Shown here one piece after another: positions 52,236-62,177 of a stretch of DNA of 64,000 bases. The stretch spans positions 186,001 through 250,000 of the forward strand of contig JAEWVR010000018.1 in NCBI GenBank assembly GCA_023459055.1, read 5' to 3'. Positions within the stretch are counted from its first letter, which is position 1, and each line of letters starts with the position of its first letter. The translations under genes and the position numbers were made by a program. The notes below the pieces were generated by a model. The model ran no database searches. It was not told where the DNA came from and saw only the letters and a list, made by a program, of their open reading frames with translations. The DNA is from Fibrobacterota bacterium. Its GTDB lineage: Bacteria; Fibrobacterota; Chitinivibrionia; Chitinivibrionales; Chitinispirillaceae.

Positions 52236-52613
52236 TCAGTTATCAAGTTCTTGATCACCCTTGATTTTCTGAACGATCGTCTGCATAAAACCAAGCTTCT
52301 TTTCGATGACTTCATACTCCTGTTTGTTTTTAAACTTGACTTCTGATGGATACGCAGTCATTATAAGAGCATTGATATCATGCCTTTGCGATACATTATC
52401 GAGAAATTCGACACCATTCATTTCGGGCATATTGTAATCAGTGACAATAAAATCGGGAGCACCATTTTTTCTTATTTCTTCAATCGCTTCAATAGGATTA
52501 TCAAAAAGGACAACATCCTGTACGCCGCCAATTTTTAACCATTCTCCGAGAGCTTCAGTTATGGAACTGGTATCATCAATCACCATAACCTTTTTAATGT
52601 CTTTGTTTTTCAC
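52236..52613 (-). CDS. Single-domain response regulator (CheY-like)
   Basis: 125 residues, receiver domain only. Acidic pocket VMVIDDTSS, phosphorylation Asp in FIVTDYNMPEMNG, conserved Thr in LIMTAYP. The usual late Lys is replaced around VIEKKLGFMQ but a Lys is available. No output domain, so it acts through a partner. Starts at GTG 52613 with AGGTG upstream. No sensor kinase is adjacent. Confidence 0.88.
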   Translation of the reverse strand: MKNKDIKKVMVIDDTSSITEALGEWLKIGGVQDVVLFDNPIEAIEEIRKNGAPDFIVTDYNMPEMNGVEFLDNVSQRHDINALIMTAYPSEVKFKNKQEYEVIEKKLGFMQTIVQKIKGDQELDN

Positions 52614-52825
52614 CAGTATTCACCTGCCTGTAGTATAAACGCTCATATATGACAAATGCGACTATCTATTGATACTGTAACAATTTCCCGGAGAAAGCAA
52701 CACAGCGTACCAAAGAGTGTATAGAAATAAAATAGCGAAGAAAATGTTTTTTTTCAACTTTTCCTTCGCTTTGGATAAACTTTTTTAATTTACAATTTTG
52801 TAAAATCAGATAACCGGTAAATAAA

Positions 52826-55771
52826 TCAGGGGATTAACGGTTCACGACTAAAACGGTGCCCTTCCTTCTCCGCAATGTCAAATGCACCGCTTCCGCCAAG
52901 TACTGAAATTATGCTTTCTTTGGAATTAAGAATTTTTTTCACAATATTACACAATTTTTCTGAGTCTGCAGTTAAGATTGATTCACGAACTTTTTGTCTG
53001 AATTCAGCTGTCTGCCCTATCATTTGATCTACCGCTTCACCAAACCCCTGTGCGTGTGGTGACAATGGGGAATCAATTTTTCCGATTGCACCGATAATAT
53101 TCTGATCGATTTTATCCTGATCAATGCCGGCCGCAATCATTTGCAGCCCTTTCTCAAAATGATGCAGCGTATTACCGAGATTTGGGTCACGGTATGATGC
53201 ACATGCAAAAACCGGATGTGCAACAGAAGACACCGACATACCTCCATATGCACCACCCTCAACACGAACTTTATCCCACAGATAGCCAGTTGACAAATAA
53301 CGACTTATGAGATACTGAAGTCCAAAACTTTCGGGTGTCATGGGAGGCATTTTCCAGATTTTTGATACGAAATTTACTGCAGAATTTATTTCAACACCCA
53401 GTGCACTTACATTCGTTGATTCAGGCAGTGAATAATGCTCTTTTTTAAACACTCCGTCAGGTAACTTGTCAATAAATCCCTTAACATTTTGCAAGATCTG
53501 CGATGGATCATCAGCTGTTACAGAGACAAACGCAGCGTTTCGGTTGACAACAAGAGCATGTATCTCTTTTATCGATTTTACCACTGCATCAATATCATTA
53601 TTCTTAACAATTGTATCAAGGAACCGCAGCTGTGTTATTCCTCCCATAAGTTCATCAAGATAACGTGATTTGGCTACAAACGATGATGCATACGAAATGG
53701 CAAACTGATGCCCAGATCCGACAACCGACGCATGAAGTCCGTTGCGCTCTTCGAGCAGAATGTCCCTGATCTGCTTCTTATTTGTCAGATCCGGTGATGA
53801 TAACAGGTCGTAGATAATGTCAAGCATTTCAGGGGCATACCCCGCAATGGCCTTTCCATGAATTAATCCGTAGAAAAACAGCGAATCATCAGTACCCGGC
53901 ATAGTCTTGCATGACACCGATGCATCAATACCACCTGTTGCGAGTGCAATACGCTTCGCATTATCCTCATAGGAATAGCCTTTGGTACCGCAACGTGTGA
54001 TCAGCTCGGCATATATTGACAAATATGGAATAAGCCGTTGAGGCAGACATTGCAGATTAAAACCGATATCAAAATAGACCACACCTGATGTAAAAACCGG
54101 GTGAGTAAACATAATTGATCCATTGTAGATCTCTTTTATTGCAGGCGTTTCTTTGCCTTTAAGTGGAAGATCCGATTTTGATAATTTCGGTAATGTAGCA
54201 AGTGCAGCTTCCGACGGCGGTGTTTTCTGCTGTTGCAGTAATTCATTTGTCAAGGCATGATACTTTTCTTTATCAACAGAAGTAAAACCGCTCGTAAGTT
54301 TTTTAGCCTGTTCAACAGTCTGCTGTTCAAGCTGCTTTCCCATCTCCGATGAAGCCTCAATGACAGCACAGAGCCGGTGATTGTTATCCAGAAGATGCTT
54401 ATGAATAATTTGCTTGAAAAACTCAGGTCCTTTTGCGAACTCATTCTTGATAAATGCAAGCGGTTTTTCAAATGCAAGGTGTGCAAGCGGGTCGCCATCA
54501 TAGATCCAGGAGCGGTAGCAGCGCTCCGCAAGTCTCAGATTATAGGGAAAGTGTGCACCGGTAATTTCCCGTAAACCAAACTCGATCTGACGAATCGAAC
54601 CTTCCATAAGCTCGCGGTCAAAACCTTTTTCAATTTCAGATCGCAATGTGTCAAGAATCAGTTTTTCTATAGCTGCTGCATTCTCATAGTTACTCTTGCG
54701 AAGGCCGGCTGCAAAAACAGTCTGGACAAGATCCGCTTCAAATCCACTGATATCATCAAGATCTTCACCAAGTCCGCTGTCAACAAGCGCCCTCTTGAGA
54801 GGGCTACTCTCAGTTCCCAGAAGATAATGCGAAAGAATCCTGCCGCTAAGGGTCAATACCGGATCGGTTGCATCACCAAAAATCCAGACAAGCGCAACCG
54901 TTGCAGTGCCATCATCCTCTTTAGGGGCCGGGGCCGTGATACGAATACTCCGTGGAGTCGACCATAGTGCCTGTGCATTTACCCTTGAGTCAATATCAAG
55001 AAAACTATAGTTGTCAAGATATTGATCATTGAGAAACCCCAGTGTCTTTTCGGATGGAAGATTACCATAAAGAAAAATGAAGGAATTTGACGGATGATAA
55101 TACTTCCGGTGAAACTCTCTGAACTGTTCATAGGTTAAATCGGTAATATGTTCAGGATCACCACCGCTTTCATATGAATAGGTAATATCAGGAAACAAAG
55201 TACCCATAGTTCTTCTGTCAACATGACTTGAGAAATTCGAAAAAACGCCTTTCATCTCATTATAAACAATTCCTTTAATACCGACATCCTTATTGACATC
55301 CTCGACATCAAAGTGCCACCCTTCCTGATAAAAAGTGTTCTCTGTAATAAGCGGATTAAACACCGCATCACAGTAGACATCAACGAGATTAAAAAAATCC
55401 TTTTCCACCTGTGATGATACCGGGTAGATTGTTTTGTCGGGATAGGTCAGTGCGTTAAGAAATGTCTGAAGCGATCCCTTAAGCAGCTCCTGAAAGGGAT
55501 CTTTTATCGGGAATTTCTTTGATCCGCAAAGAACAGAGTGTTCCATAATATGAGGAACTCCCGTGCTGTCGCTTACTGGTGTGCGAAACGCAATAGAGAA
55601 CAGGTTGTTTGGATCATCATTAAACAGATGAAGCACACGGGCACCGGTTTTCTGATGCGTAAAAATATAGGCTGTTGCATGCAGCTCGGAAATGGGCTCA
55701 ACCCTATCAAGTTTAAAGCCCTTTACAATAGATGATAGATCAAGGTTCTGCTTTGGTACTAAAGATCCCAT
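52826..55771 (-). CDS. M16 family zinc metallopeptidase, presequence-protease type
   Basis: About 981 residues (start ATG 55771; a GTG start at 55813 would add 14). The inverted zinc motif HxxEH appears as HIMEHSVLCGS near residue 85, followed by the downstream Glu in VYNEMKGVFSN near 190. Four M16 half-domains in one chain, with the linker typical of the PreP/Cym1 (M16C) subfamily. It degrades unstructured peptides in the cytoplasm or periplasm; no signal peptide is visible. Confidence 0.9.
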   Translation of the reverse strand: MGSLVPKQNLDLSSIVKGFKLDRVEPISELHATAYIFTHQKTGARVLHLFNDDPNNLFSIAFRTPVSDSTGVPHIMEHSVLCGSKKFPIKDPFQELLKGSLQTFLNALTYPDKTIYPVSSQVEKDFFNLVDVYCDAVFNPLITENTFYQEGWHFDVEDVNKDVGIKGIVYNEMKGVFSNFSSHVDRRTMGTLFPDITYSYESGGDPEHITDLTYEQFREFHRKYYHPSNSFIFLYGNLPSEKTLGFLNDQYLDNYSFLDIDSRVNAQALWSTPRSIRITAPAPKEDDGTATVALVWIFGDATDPVLTLSGRILSHYLLGTESSPLKRALVDSGLGEDLDDISGFEADLVQTVFAAGLRKSNYENAAAIEKLILDTLRSEIEKGFDRELMEGSIRQIEFGLREITGAHFPYNLRLAERCYRSWIYDGDPLAHLAFEKPLAFIKNEFAKGPEFFKQIIHKHLLDNNHRLCAVIEASSEMGKQLEQQTVEQAKKLTSGFTSVDKEKYHALTNELLQQQKTPPSEAALATLPKLSKSDLPLKGKETPAIKEIYNGSIMFTHPVFTSGVVYFDIGFNLQCLPQRLIPYLSIYAELITRCGTKGYSYEDNAKRIALATGGIDASVSCKTMPGTDDSLFFYGLIHGKAIAGYAPEMLDIIYDLLSSPDLTNKKQIRDILLEERNGLHASVVGSGHQFAISYASSFVAKSRYLDELMGGITQLRFLDTIVKNNDIDAVVKSIKEIHALVVNRNAAFVSVTADDPSQILQNVKGFIDKLPDGVFKKEHYSLPESTNVSALGVEINSAVNFVSKIWKMPPMTPESFGLQYLISRYLSTGYLWDKVRVEGGAYGGMSVSSVAHPVFACASYRDPNLGNTLHHFEKGLQMIAAGIDQDKIDQNIIGAIGKIDSPLSPHAQGFGEAVDQMIGQTAEFRQKVRESILTADSEKLCNIVKKILNSKESIISVLGGSGAFDIAEKEGHRFSREPLIP

Positions 55772-56062
55772 AACGCTATATTGTGCCTTTCCCGAATAAA
55801 ATTGATGCTGCACAGTGCCGCACTGGTTGCCATTTAACAGATGCTACACTATAAAAAAGTCGGCCGGGCAACGCTGTAAAAAAAGCCCAGTCTTGTAAAA
55901 TAGCTCAAGATATACTATTTTACAACAAGTGTGTTACATTGACCGCTCCTTTGGGTTAATTTTTACCACTAAGTGTTCTTTGTCGATATAAGAGACTATT
56001 TAAGCGCTTGATCTTAGTAAGATTAGTATTTTTTTACTCTGTGAAGTTAAAGGAGAATAGAA

Positions 56063-56635
56063 ATGTCAGGAAAAAATGTAATCCTTTTTGGCCCTCCGGG
56101 AGCAGGAAAGGGTACACAGGCTGCAAAACTCAGGGATCTTTTAAACGTGCCACATATCTCGACCGGTGACATGTTCCGGTACCACATGAAAAACAATACC
56201 GAACTCGGTCAGACCGCCAAAACATATACCGAAAAAGGTCAACTGGTTCCTGATGCCATAACAATTGCAATGGTAAAAGACCGCCTTAGCCAGGATGATA
56301 TTAAAGCAGGATTTCTCCTTGATGGATTTCCACGCAGTGTTCCTCAGGCGGAAGCGCTTGACACAATGCTTAAATCAATCAACATCAGTCTCAACCATGT
56401 TGTCAATATCAGTGTTCAGGATGATGAGATCCGGACACGCCTAGCAAAACGTGCAACGATTGAAGGACGTGCTGATGATGCAGATCCGAAGGTGATTCAG
56501 AATAGAATCAATACCTATAAAAATCAGAGTGAACCCTGCCTCGGCTACTATCGCCCTCAGGGACTTGTTCGTGACATTGATGGAATAGGAAGCATTGACC
56601 AGGTATTTGACAGGATCAGGAAAGTTTTCAATTAA
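56063..56635 (+). CDS. adk: Adenylate kinase
   Basis: 190 residues. P-loop GPPGAGKGTQ near residue 10, STGDMFRYHM near 35, LLDGFPRS near 89, and RLAKRATIEGRADDADPKVIQNRI, i.e. the short LID form without the zinc-binding insert of longer adenylate kinases. Catalyses AMP + ATP to 2 ADP. AAAGGAG precedes the ATG; a terminator follows. Confidence 0.95.
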   Translation: MSGKNVILFGPPGAGKGTQAAKLRDLLNVPHISTGDMFRYHMKNNTELGQTAKTYTEKGQLVPDAITIAMVKDRLSQDDIKAGFLLDGFPRSVPQAEALDTMLKSINISLNHVVNISVQDDEIRTRLAKRATIEGRADDADPKVIQNRINTYKNQSEPCLGYYRPQGLVRDIDGIGSIDQVFDRIRKVFN

Positions 56636-56658
56636 TTACGGAATGAATCTCATTAATA

Positions 56659-56686
56659 AAAAAGGGCTTTATGAAGCCCTTTTTTA
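56659..56686 (+). terminator. Terminator after adk
   Basis: Stem AAAAAGGGCTT / AAGCCCTTTTT with a four-base loop and a T run, about 25 bp after the adk stop. Confidence 0.9.
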
Positions 56687-56766
56687 TTGGTTTGACATTT
56701 AATACTGGAATGGTATATTGAAATATGCGATATTAAATCGTCCCAGTTGGCCAAGCGTTTACATTC

Positions 56767-56910
56767 TCATGCGTTAATAAATTTGAGTTCAACTGTAAAG
56801 GTAGAATCTCCGGTGATTGTTGCATGTACCTGTTGTGATTCGATACCACTGGAGTTAACTACAAGGACATCTGTTACTGAAGAGCGTTTCTTTGCAGATG
56901 TTACCTTCAA
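56767..56910 (-). CDS. Possible short frame directly after the OmpA gene
   Basis: A 47-residue frame (TTG at 56910, stop at 56767) starts immediately after the ompA-like stop codon and ends STFTVELKFINA. It reads like the C-terminal end of an exported beta-rich protein. It may be a remnant of a longer protein or a C-terminal extension lost by a stop. No independent ribosome-binding site is clear. Confidence 0.25.
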   Translation of the reverse strand: MKVTSAKKRSSVTDVLVVNSSGIESQQVHATITGDSTFTVELKFINA

Positions 56911-56911
56911 A

Positions 56912-57841
56912 TCACTTCTTTACAATTTCAACCCGGCGGTTTTTTGACCGCCCATCCTCAGTACGATTATCAGCAACGGGCTTCTCCTGCCCCCATCCGA
57001 TCGAAGACAATCGTTCCTTATTAATTCCTTTAGTAATCAAAAAATCTATTACTGCTTTTGCACGTTGTTCAGAAAGTTTTTTATTGCCTGCAGCATCCCC
57101 AACATTGTCAGTATGCCCTTCAATACTCACTTTTAATGAAGCATTGTTTTTTAACAAATTAAATATTTCGTTAACAATATCCTGAGATTCTGGTTTTATG
57201 GTCGATTTACCAGTATCAAACAGTATATCAAGAGCAATGTACCCCTTGGTATTCAATGCGTCCAGGATGTCCTTAGCCTGTATTGCCTGAACCATAGCTT
57301 CTTTTTCCACAACAACTACTTCATAATCAGGTTGAGAAACAGTTATTTTTATCCAAACTTCATTTTTGCCTTTCGTGACTTTAGCGCAGATAAAGCTATA
57401 TGAATTATTCTGTTCTACTACTTTACCTATAATTTTAGCGTTTATCTGTTTCAATGCATTCTCATAATTTCTGAATATTTGCAATGCGGAGGGTTCTACT
57501 GCATCTGAATTTAATTGATAGTTATAATAGAAAAATTTACCCTCAACCGTTTCAGTCTTTGCATCATCAGAAGTACTGTTTTCAACGGTGAAATTATACG
57601 CATCAAATTGTTTAGAATCGCATTCTGCGATATAATAATCCGGCATACGATTAAACATCGGGTAATCTTTACACCCTTCGGAATCTTCATTAGCATTTGA
57701 AAAAGTAATTGCTAAAAGAACAGAACCTGAAAACAACAACAATTTTGAATGTTTCACGCTTCTTTTCCTGAATTGACTGTTAGAGAATGGAATTGTAATC
57801 ATACATTTATATATTTCAGAATCAAATTTTACAAGTGTCAC
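56912..57841 (-). CDS. OmpA-family outer-membrane protein
   Basis: 309 residues (a start at an internal ATG near residue 15, before the signal-like LLLFSGSVLLAITFSNA, is possible). The C-terminal OmpA domain, about 190-309, has IALDILFDTGKSTIKPES, VSIEGHTDNVGD, NKKLSEQRAKAVIDFL and KNRRVEIVKK, the peptidoglycan-binding residues Asp and Arg being present. The N-terminal domain is a separate, Cys-containing exported domain of unknown type. Tethers the outer membrane to peptidoglycan. Confidence 0.88.
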   Translation of the reverse strand: MTLVKFDSEIYKCMITIPFSNSQFRKRSVKHSKLLLFSGSVLLAITFSNANEDSEGCKDYPMFNRMPDYYIAECDSKQFDAYNFTVENSTSDDAKTETVEGKFFYYNYQLNSDAVEPSALQIFRNYENALKQINAKIIGKVVEQNNSYSFICAKVTKGKNEVWIKITVSQPDYEVVVVEKEAMVQAIQAKDILDALNTKGYIALDILFDTGKSTIKPESQDIVNEIFNLLKNNASLKVSIEGHTDNVGDAAGNKKLSEQRAKAVIDFLITKGINKERLSSIGWGQEKPVADNRTEDGRSKNRRVEIVKK

Positions 57842-58276
57842 TAAATTAATATAATAATTATAAATCGTATCACCAATTCAAAACAAATGCAATTTTTTTT
57901 GCCTAAACTCTGATACCAGTTTTAATTTAGCAGGATTTTCCCAATTTTAATTATCTTCTAATAATGAAAAAATCTATACTTTAAACCTGTAGACGGCTTC
58001 AAAATATCCTATAGAGACATCTGTTTTTCACTCACTACTAAGCCGCGATCTTGTGGTTGTCATTCATTCTCAGCAATAATTATCAAAAAAATAGTGATGT
58101 TCAATTGTGAGTATTTGGTATTAATGTTGATATCAAGATCGGCCAGTTATTATTACGAATCTTTCACGTCATACTATCTGTGTCCGTAAAATAAATTATT
58201 AGACCGTTTCGGTCTAAGTTTCATTTTTTTCCTAAATTTAATTAATTATAACAGGATTCCAGTCTTCCTCTCAGAA
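57842..58276. other. Intergenic region of 435 bp between ompA-like and miaA
   Basis: AT-rich, no coding frame recognised. It holds the hairpin at 58199-58217 and should contain the promoter of the ompA-like gene, which I could not resolve. Confidence 0.3.
58199..58224. terminator. Hairpin terminator downstream of miaA (bidirectional form)
   Basis: TTAGACCG-TTT-CGGTCTAA forms an 8-bp perfect stem. On the plus strand it is followed by a T run; on the minus strand by TAATAATTTATTTT. It lies about 60 bp beyond the miaA stop, so it probably ends the leftward miaA transcript. Confidence 0.6.
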
Positions 58277-59224
58277 TCAGCTGGTTTTCGAGGTGCCCTC
58301 TGAAAGCGGCAAAATAAGCTCATCACGCAAAATATCCATGGCCACATCATACCTGGCATTTTCGACCCAGTGCACCGTACACCCCCTTCGCTCCATCCCG
58401 CGAAACCATGTTTCCTGCCGTTTTGACAGCTGGTGAATTGCAATTTTTAACTTGTCAACCATTTCATCATACGACACCTCATTGTCAATATATTGCGAAA
58501 TAAATTTATACTCCATTCCGAACATCGAAAAACGTTCACGCGAGATACCACTGTCAAGAATCCGCTGAACTTCATCAATCATACCCGCGTTTAATCTGTC
58601 GGCAAGTCGTTTGTCAATACGCTCCCAAAGTAATGACCGTTCCCACATTGTACACATTATAACGCTGTCAATTTTTGGTCTGATCTTCGGTACAGTGGTA
58701 ACATTACTGCGGTAGTGAGCAATCTCAAGTGCACGGATTATTCGTTTTTTACTGCACAGGTCTGTTTTCTTGTACAGATCGGGCGCACACATTTCAAGTT
58801 CGCGTGCCAGTGAATCTTTTTCTCTCTCCCTACACCTGTTTCTAAAATCTGCATCTTCAGGAATTGACGGCAAATCATATCCTTTTAATACAGCCTCAAT
58901 GTAAAGACCTGTTCCACCGGTAAGAATGCCATATACATTGCGTTTTTTTACAGAATCATACACTGCATAAAAATCATCGATATAATTATGCAATGTATAA
59001 ATAGTTTCCGGTTCGCAGATATCAATAAGGTGATACGGAATCGCAAACGAATCGTCATGATATTCGTCCAGATCCTTACCGGTACCGATATCCATACCAC
59101 GATACACCTGCCGCGAATCAACCGATATGATTTCGCCACCAATGCTTTTTGCAATAGCTACGGCAAGTGAGGTCTTCCCTGATGCCGTTGGTCCGCATAC
59201 TACTACTAACTTTTTATTATACAT
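58277..59224 (-). CDS. miaA: tRNA dimethylallyltransferase
   Basis: 315 residues. P-loop VCGPTASGKTSLAV near residue 12, SVDSRQVYRGMDIGTGK near 39, GGTGLYIEAVLKGYDLP near 103, KKRIIRALEI, and the C-terminal QLSKRQETWFRG, all hallmarks of MiaA. It prenylates A37 in tRNAs reading UNN codons. The start ATG has only a weak ribosome-binding site. Confidence 0.95.
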   Translation of the reverse strand: MYNKKLVVVCGPTASGKTSLAVAIAKSIGGEIISVDSRQVYRGMDIGTGKDLDEYHDDSFAIPYHLIDICEPETIYTLHNYIDDFYAVYDSVKKRNVYGILTGGTGLYIEAVLKGYDLPSIPEDADFRNRCREREKDSLARELEMCAPDLYKKTDLCSKKRIIRALEIAHYRSNVTTVPKIRPKIDSVIMCTMWERSLLWERIDKRLADRLNAGMIDEVQRILDSGISRERFSMFGMEYKFISQYIDNEVSYDEMVDKLKIAIHQLSKRQETWFRGMERRGCTVHWVENARYDVAMDILRDELILPLSEGTSKTS

Positions 59225-59455
59225 ACAATTGCAAATAAACTTTCTTCACGTTTCAGTTAATCGTAACGGTTATATTTTCATTACATTACTACTTTATCTT
59301 GCCCTTGAATTACCATAACCATATAATTTAACCGTAACTGTATCATATTTTTTACGTAATCATTTATCGGCGGTAATCATGTAATAAAATACAATTTTGC
59401 CACTTACTGTTGTGATGAATGGTTTCGCAGAGCCAATAACCAAGATAGTCAGAGT

Positions 59456-61165
59456 ATGGAATACACCGAACAATTTGAAAAAGCACTCACTGCATACAAG
59501 AACGAACCCGAAAAGCCGGGAGTATTTGATTCTCCCTTCTGGTCAATGCTGATTGAAAAAATCTGTGATGAAATACATATGCACGGAACAATCGATACAA
59601 TACTAAAGCAATGTACCTGCCTTCTTAATTATGGTATATGTAAAGAGATCATCAGTAGTGTAACTGATATAACCGGTAATATTGAGAATTTCCCGGTAAA
59701 AAACAGTCCGCTGCCGATAGTTACTTTTTCCCAGTGGATTACCGATCAGGCAAACAAGATCCGTCAACTTGACAAAAAAGATGCATTTACAAAAGAACTT
59801 CGTACGAATCAGATTCTGCTATCAAAATACAACAGAGAGCTTCAGGGAGTACGCAACCAGCGAAATGAAAAAATTCAGGAACTTGCAGAACATTCACAAT
59901 CTCCGAATATTAAAAATGACCTTCAAAAAATAATGAATGATCTTTCGATAATTGACAGTCTTCAAATAGAGTGTTTCAGAATCCGTAAAGCACTTACAAA
60001 AGGTACATTTTATTCTGTAGATCAGAAAAGAGAAAATGCCGGTCGGGAAAACCAATTGACAAAGTCACTGGATCAGATAAAATCATTTCTCGACTGTTAT
60101 CCATCAAGTGATCTTGTCACCGAAATCCGTCATACGATTTCATCAACAGCCGAACAGATTCAGAAGATAATCGAGCTTGAACTCATCATCGAGAAGAATC
60201 AGACAGATATTGATACTGTCCAGAAGGCACAGGCTGAATTTTCACCAATTGAATTTGAGAACAAAATTCGTGAAGAACTGGAACATATCCGCGATATGAC
60301 ACGTTTAAGTTCAAAACGAATGCATCTGGATAACTGCCCGATACTCACTGATGGGAAAAAGTACTTTTCTTACTCAAAATTATTTGAATGTCTGAACCGG
60401 ATCCTCGAATTTGATCCTTTACTGTTCAAGAATGATCGAGTCTCCATAGTAGGAAAGCCTGTAATTCTGGTTGTTCCCGGAAGCGGCAATGCTGTGTACG
60501 ACTGGAAAAACAATCTTATTCTTATTCCTTTACAATACACAACAGACAATCCCATGATCTCAATCAGTTCCGGTATGATAGAATACCGTCTTGATACTGA
60601 CGAAGACAAACTAATGCTCAACTCCTACAATGAACTTCCGGAGTATAAGTCTATTCGCTCTACAATTCAACTAAAGTCCCAGTTAACAAAAGATTACACG
60701 ACATGGATGACCCAGGAGTATCTTGGCTATCGTGTACTTCCCAGGAATGTCAAGGAGTGGTTCGAACATGATATCGGACCTAACAAAAACGAAATCTTTG
60801 TACCGCATCCCTACCAGACCTATAATTTCTCATCAACGGATTTCAACAAACTTCTCAAGTCCACCGATGAAAAAATCTGTGGCAGTAGTATTGATAATGC
60901 GACTAATGATGATCTTTGGATAGGCAGTATTATGTGGTATCATCAGGGAAACATGCAACGGGCATATGAATTACTTCACGCCTTGTGCAGCAGAAATGTT
61001 GACATACCAATGGCCTATTATAACTACGCCCTTGTTGCGTCAAAGGTTTTCCAGAAAACCAATGCAATAAAAGCCTATACTGAGTTCATGAATCGACTTC
61101 CCCAGTGCTGGTGGACTCGCGTTGCAGGTGATCATTTACGTACGCTTCAAAGCAGTGGAACCTGA
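59456..61165 (+). CDS. Large cytoplasmic protein with coiled coil, unknown function
   Basis: 569 residues, no signal peptide. Residues about 115-290 are strongly helical, heptad-patterned coiled coil (NQILLSKYNRELQGVRNQRNEKIQEL; IIELELIIEKNQTDIDTVQKAQ). A mixed domain follows with GKPVILVVPGSGNAVYDWKNNLILIP near 338-362. The C-terminal 90 residues have a TPR-like pattern (WIGSIMWYHQGNMQRAYELLHALC; PMAYYNYALVASKVFQKTNAIKAYTEF). No family recognised. Starts at ATG 59456 with weak SD. Confidence 0.65.
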   Translation: MEYTEQFEKALTAYKNEPEKPGVFDSPFWSMLIEKICDEIHMHGTIDTILKQCTCLLNYGICKEIISSVTDITGNIENFPVKNSPLPIVTFSQWITDQANKIRQLDKKDAFTKELRTNQILLSKYNRELQGVRNQRNEKIQELAEHSQSPNIKNDLQKIMNDLSIIDSLQIECFRIRKALTKGTFYSVDQKRENAGRENQLTKSLDQIKSFLDCYPSSDLVTEIRHTISSTAEQIQKIIELELIIEKNQTDIDTVQKAQAEFSPIEFENKIREELEHIRDMTRLSSKRMHLDNCPILTDGKKYFSYSKLFECLNRILEFDPLLFKNDRVSIVGKPVILVVPGSGNAVYDWKNNLILIPLQYTTDNPMISISSGMIEYRLDTDEDKLMLNSYNELPEYKSIRSTIQLKSQLTKDYTTWMTQEYLGYRVLPRNVKEWFEHDIGPNKNEIFVPHPYQTYNFSSTDFNKLLKSTDEKICGSSIDNATNDDLWIGSIMWYHQGNMQRAYELLHALCSRNVDIPMAYYNYALVASKVFQKTNAIKAYTEFMNRLPQCWWTRVAGDHLRTLQSSGT

Positions 61166-61425
61166 CAGGAATCTCATTTCTTCAGATAACAATCGCTATC
61201 TGACAATGGCTGCAGCAACCTCATTTGACAAGCCCTTGATAAACACTACTCATTTTATCAATAGTATCAGCAACAATTGCATTTTTAAAGATTACTGGTT
61301 TTTATGTTCAAGATACCAGAATGATGCTGATTCTGTTAGATTTTGCTATTGATATCACCGGAACCTATTTTAACACTTATAAGGCAATCACGCCACGTAT
61401 CACACTCTACCAGAAGGCGATCGCA

Positions 61426-62046
61426 ATGAAAAACACACTACTTCTGACAATGTTATTTTTGTTAACAGTTGGAGTATCACTCTGTGCTGCTGCAAATTCT
61501 GATTCACAAATCGGCATTAAAATCCGGATGGGCGGGCGATTTGACAATGTGCGAAAATGTGTCGCAAGCCAGCCGGGAACCAAAGGCGGCATAGCTGCCG
61601 ATATCTCCCTGTTTGCCGAAACACCGCTTTCAGAGAAGGCATCACTCCATGTCGATCTTCCGGTAATGCGCCCGATACTTTTTGCACTCGCATTCAAGAT
61701 GCTTCAGTTTGAACCATCCGTTTCGTGGCGGTTTACCAATACAAATCCTGACACGAAAAATGGTTTTACCTATGGCCCGATGCTCGGTTTTTCTCTCCAT
61801 TACGGTCCCGACTACACCTATGATGCCAAACCGGATACGGCAAAGCATGCTTTTTTCGCCCTCGGTCCAACTATTGGAGGATATGCAGGTTACACATTCA
61901 GCAGATCATCCGGGCAACCACGATTCTCACTTGGTGTATCACCCTATGTTACTCCGCTTTTCAGTGTGAATGATCCGGATAAACGAAAAGGTGTAGTCAT
62001 TGGCGGTCTTCTGGATGCAGCGTTCTATTTCAAACGGGACAAATAG
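61426..62046 (+). CDS. Exported hypothetical protein, probable outer-membrane beta-barrel
   Basis: 206 residues from the ATG at 61426, chosen because a clear signal peptide follows (MKNTLLLTMLFLLTVGVSLCAAANS) and AGAAGG precedes it; an upstream ATG at 61321 would bury the signal. Alternating strand patterns end in PYVTPLFSV and VVIGGLLDAAFYFKRD, as in small porin-like barrels. Function unknown. Confidence 0.65.
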   Translation: MKNTLLLTMLFLLTVGVSLCAAANSDSQIGIKIRMGGRFDNVRKCVASQPGTKGGIAADISLFAETPLSEKASLHVDLPVMRPILFALAFKMLQFEPSVSWRFTNTNPDTKNGFTYGPMLGFSLHYGPDYTYDAKPDTAKHAFFALGPTIGGYAGYTFSRSSGQPRFSLGVSPYVTPLFSVNDPDKRKGVVIGGLLDAAFYFKRDK

Positions 62047-62177
62047 ACTGTTATTTTTTTGTTGAAATGGGTGTATCTCATAAAAACAGCGCATAAGTTT
62101 CTTTCGTAAAGAAAACAATCCCCTTGAACGTATACATAAATAAGTGCACAATATGAATATGGACATTGGAGGAACTT

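Noticed and set aside
55893..55925. TTGTAAAATAG / CTATTTTACAA inverted repeat as a member of a family with the 46280 hairpin
   Set aside because: Only 11-bp arms and an AT-rich shared core; similarity may be chance.
56735..56800. tRNA-like stretch near 56.74 kb (CCCAGTTGGCCAAGCG)
   Set aside because: Only a D-arm-like string; no acceptor stem, anticodon arm or T-loop could be folded around it.
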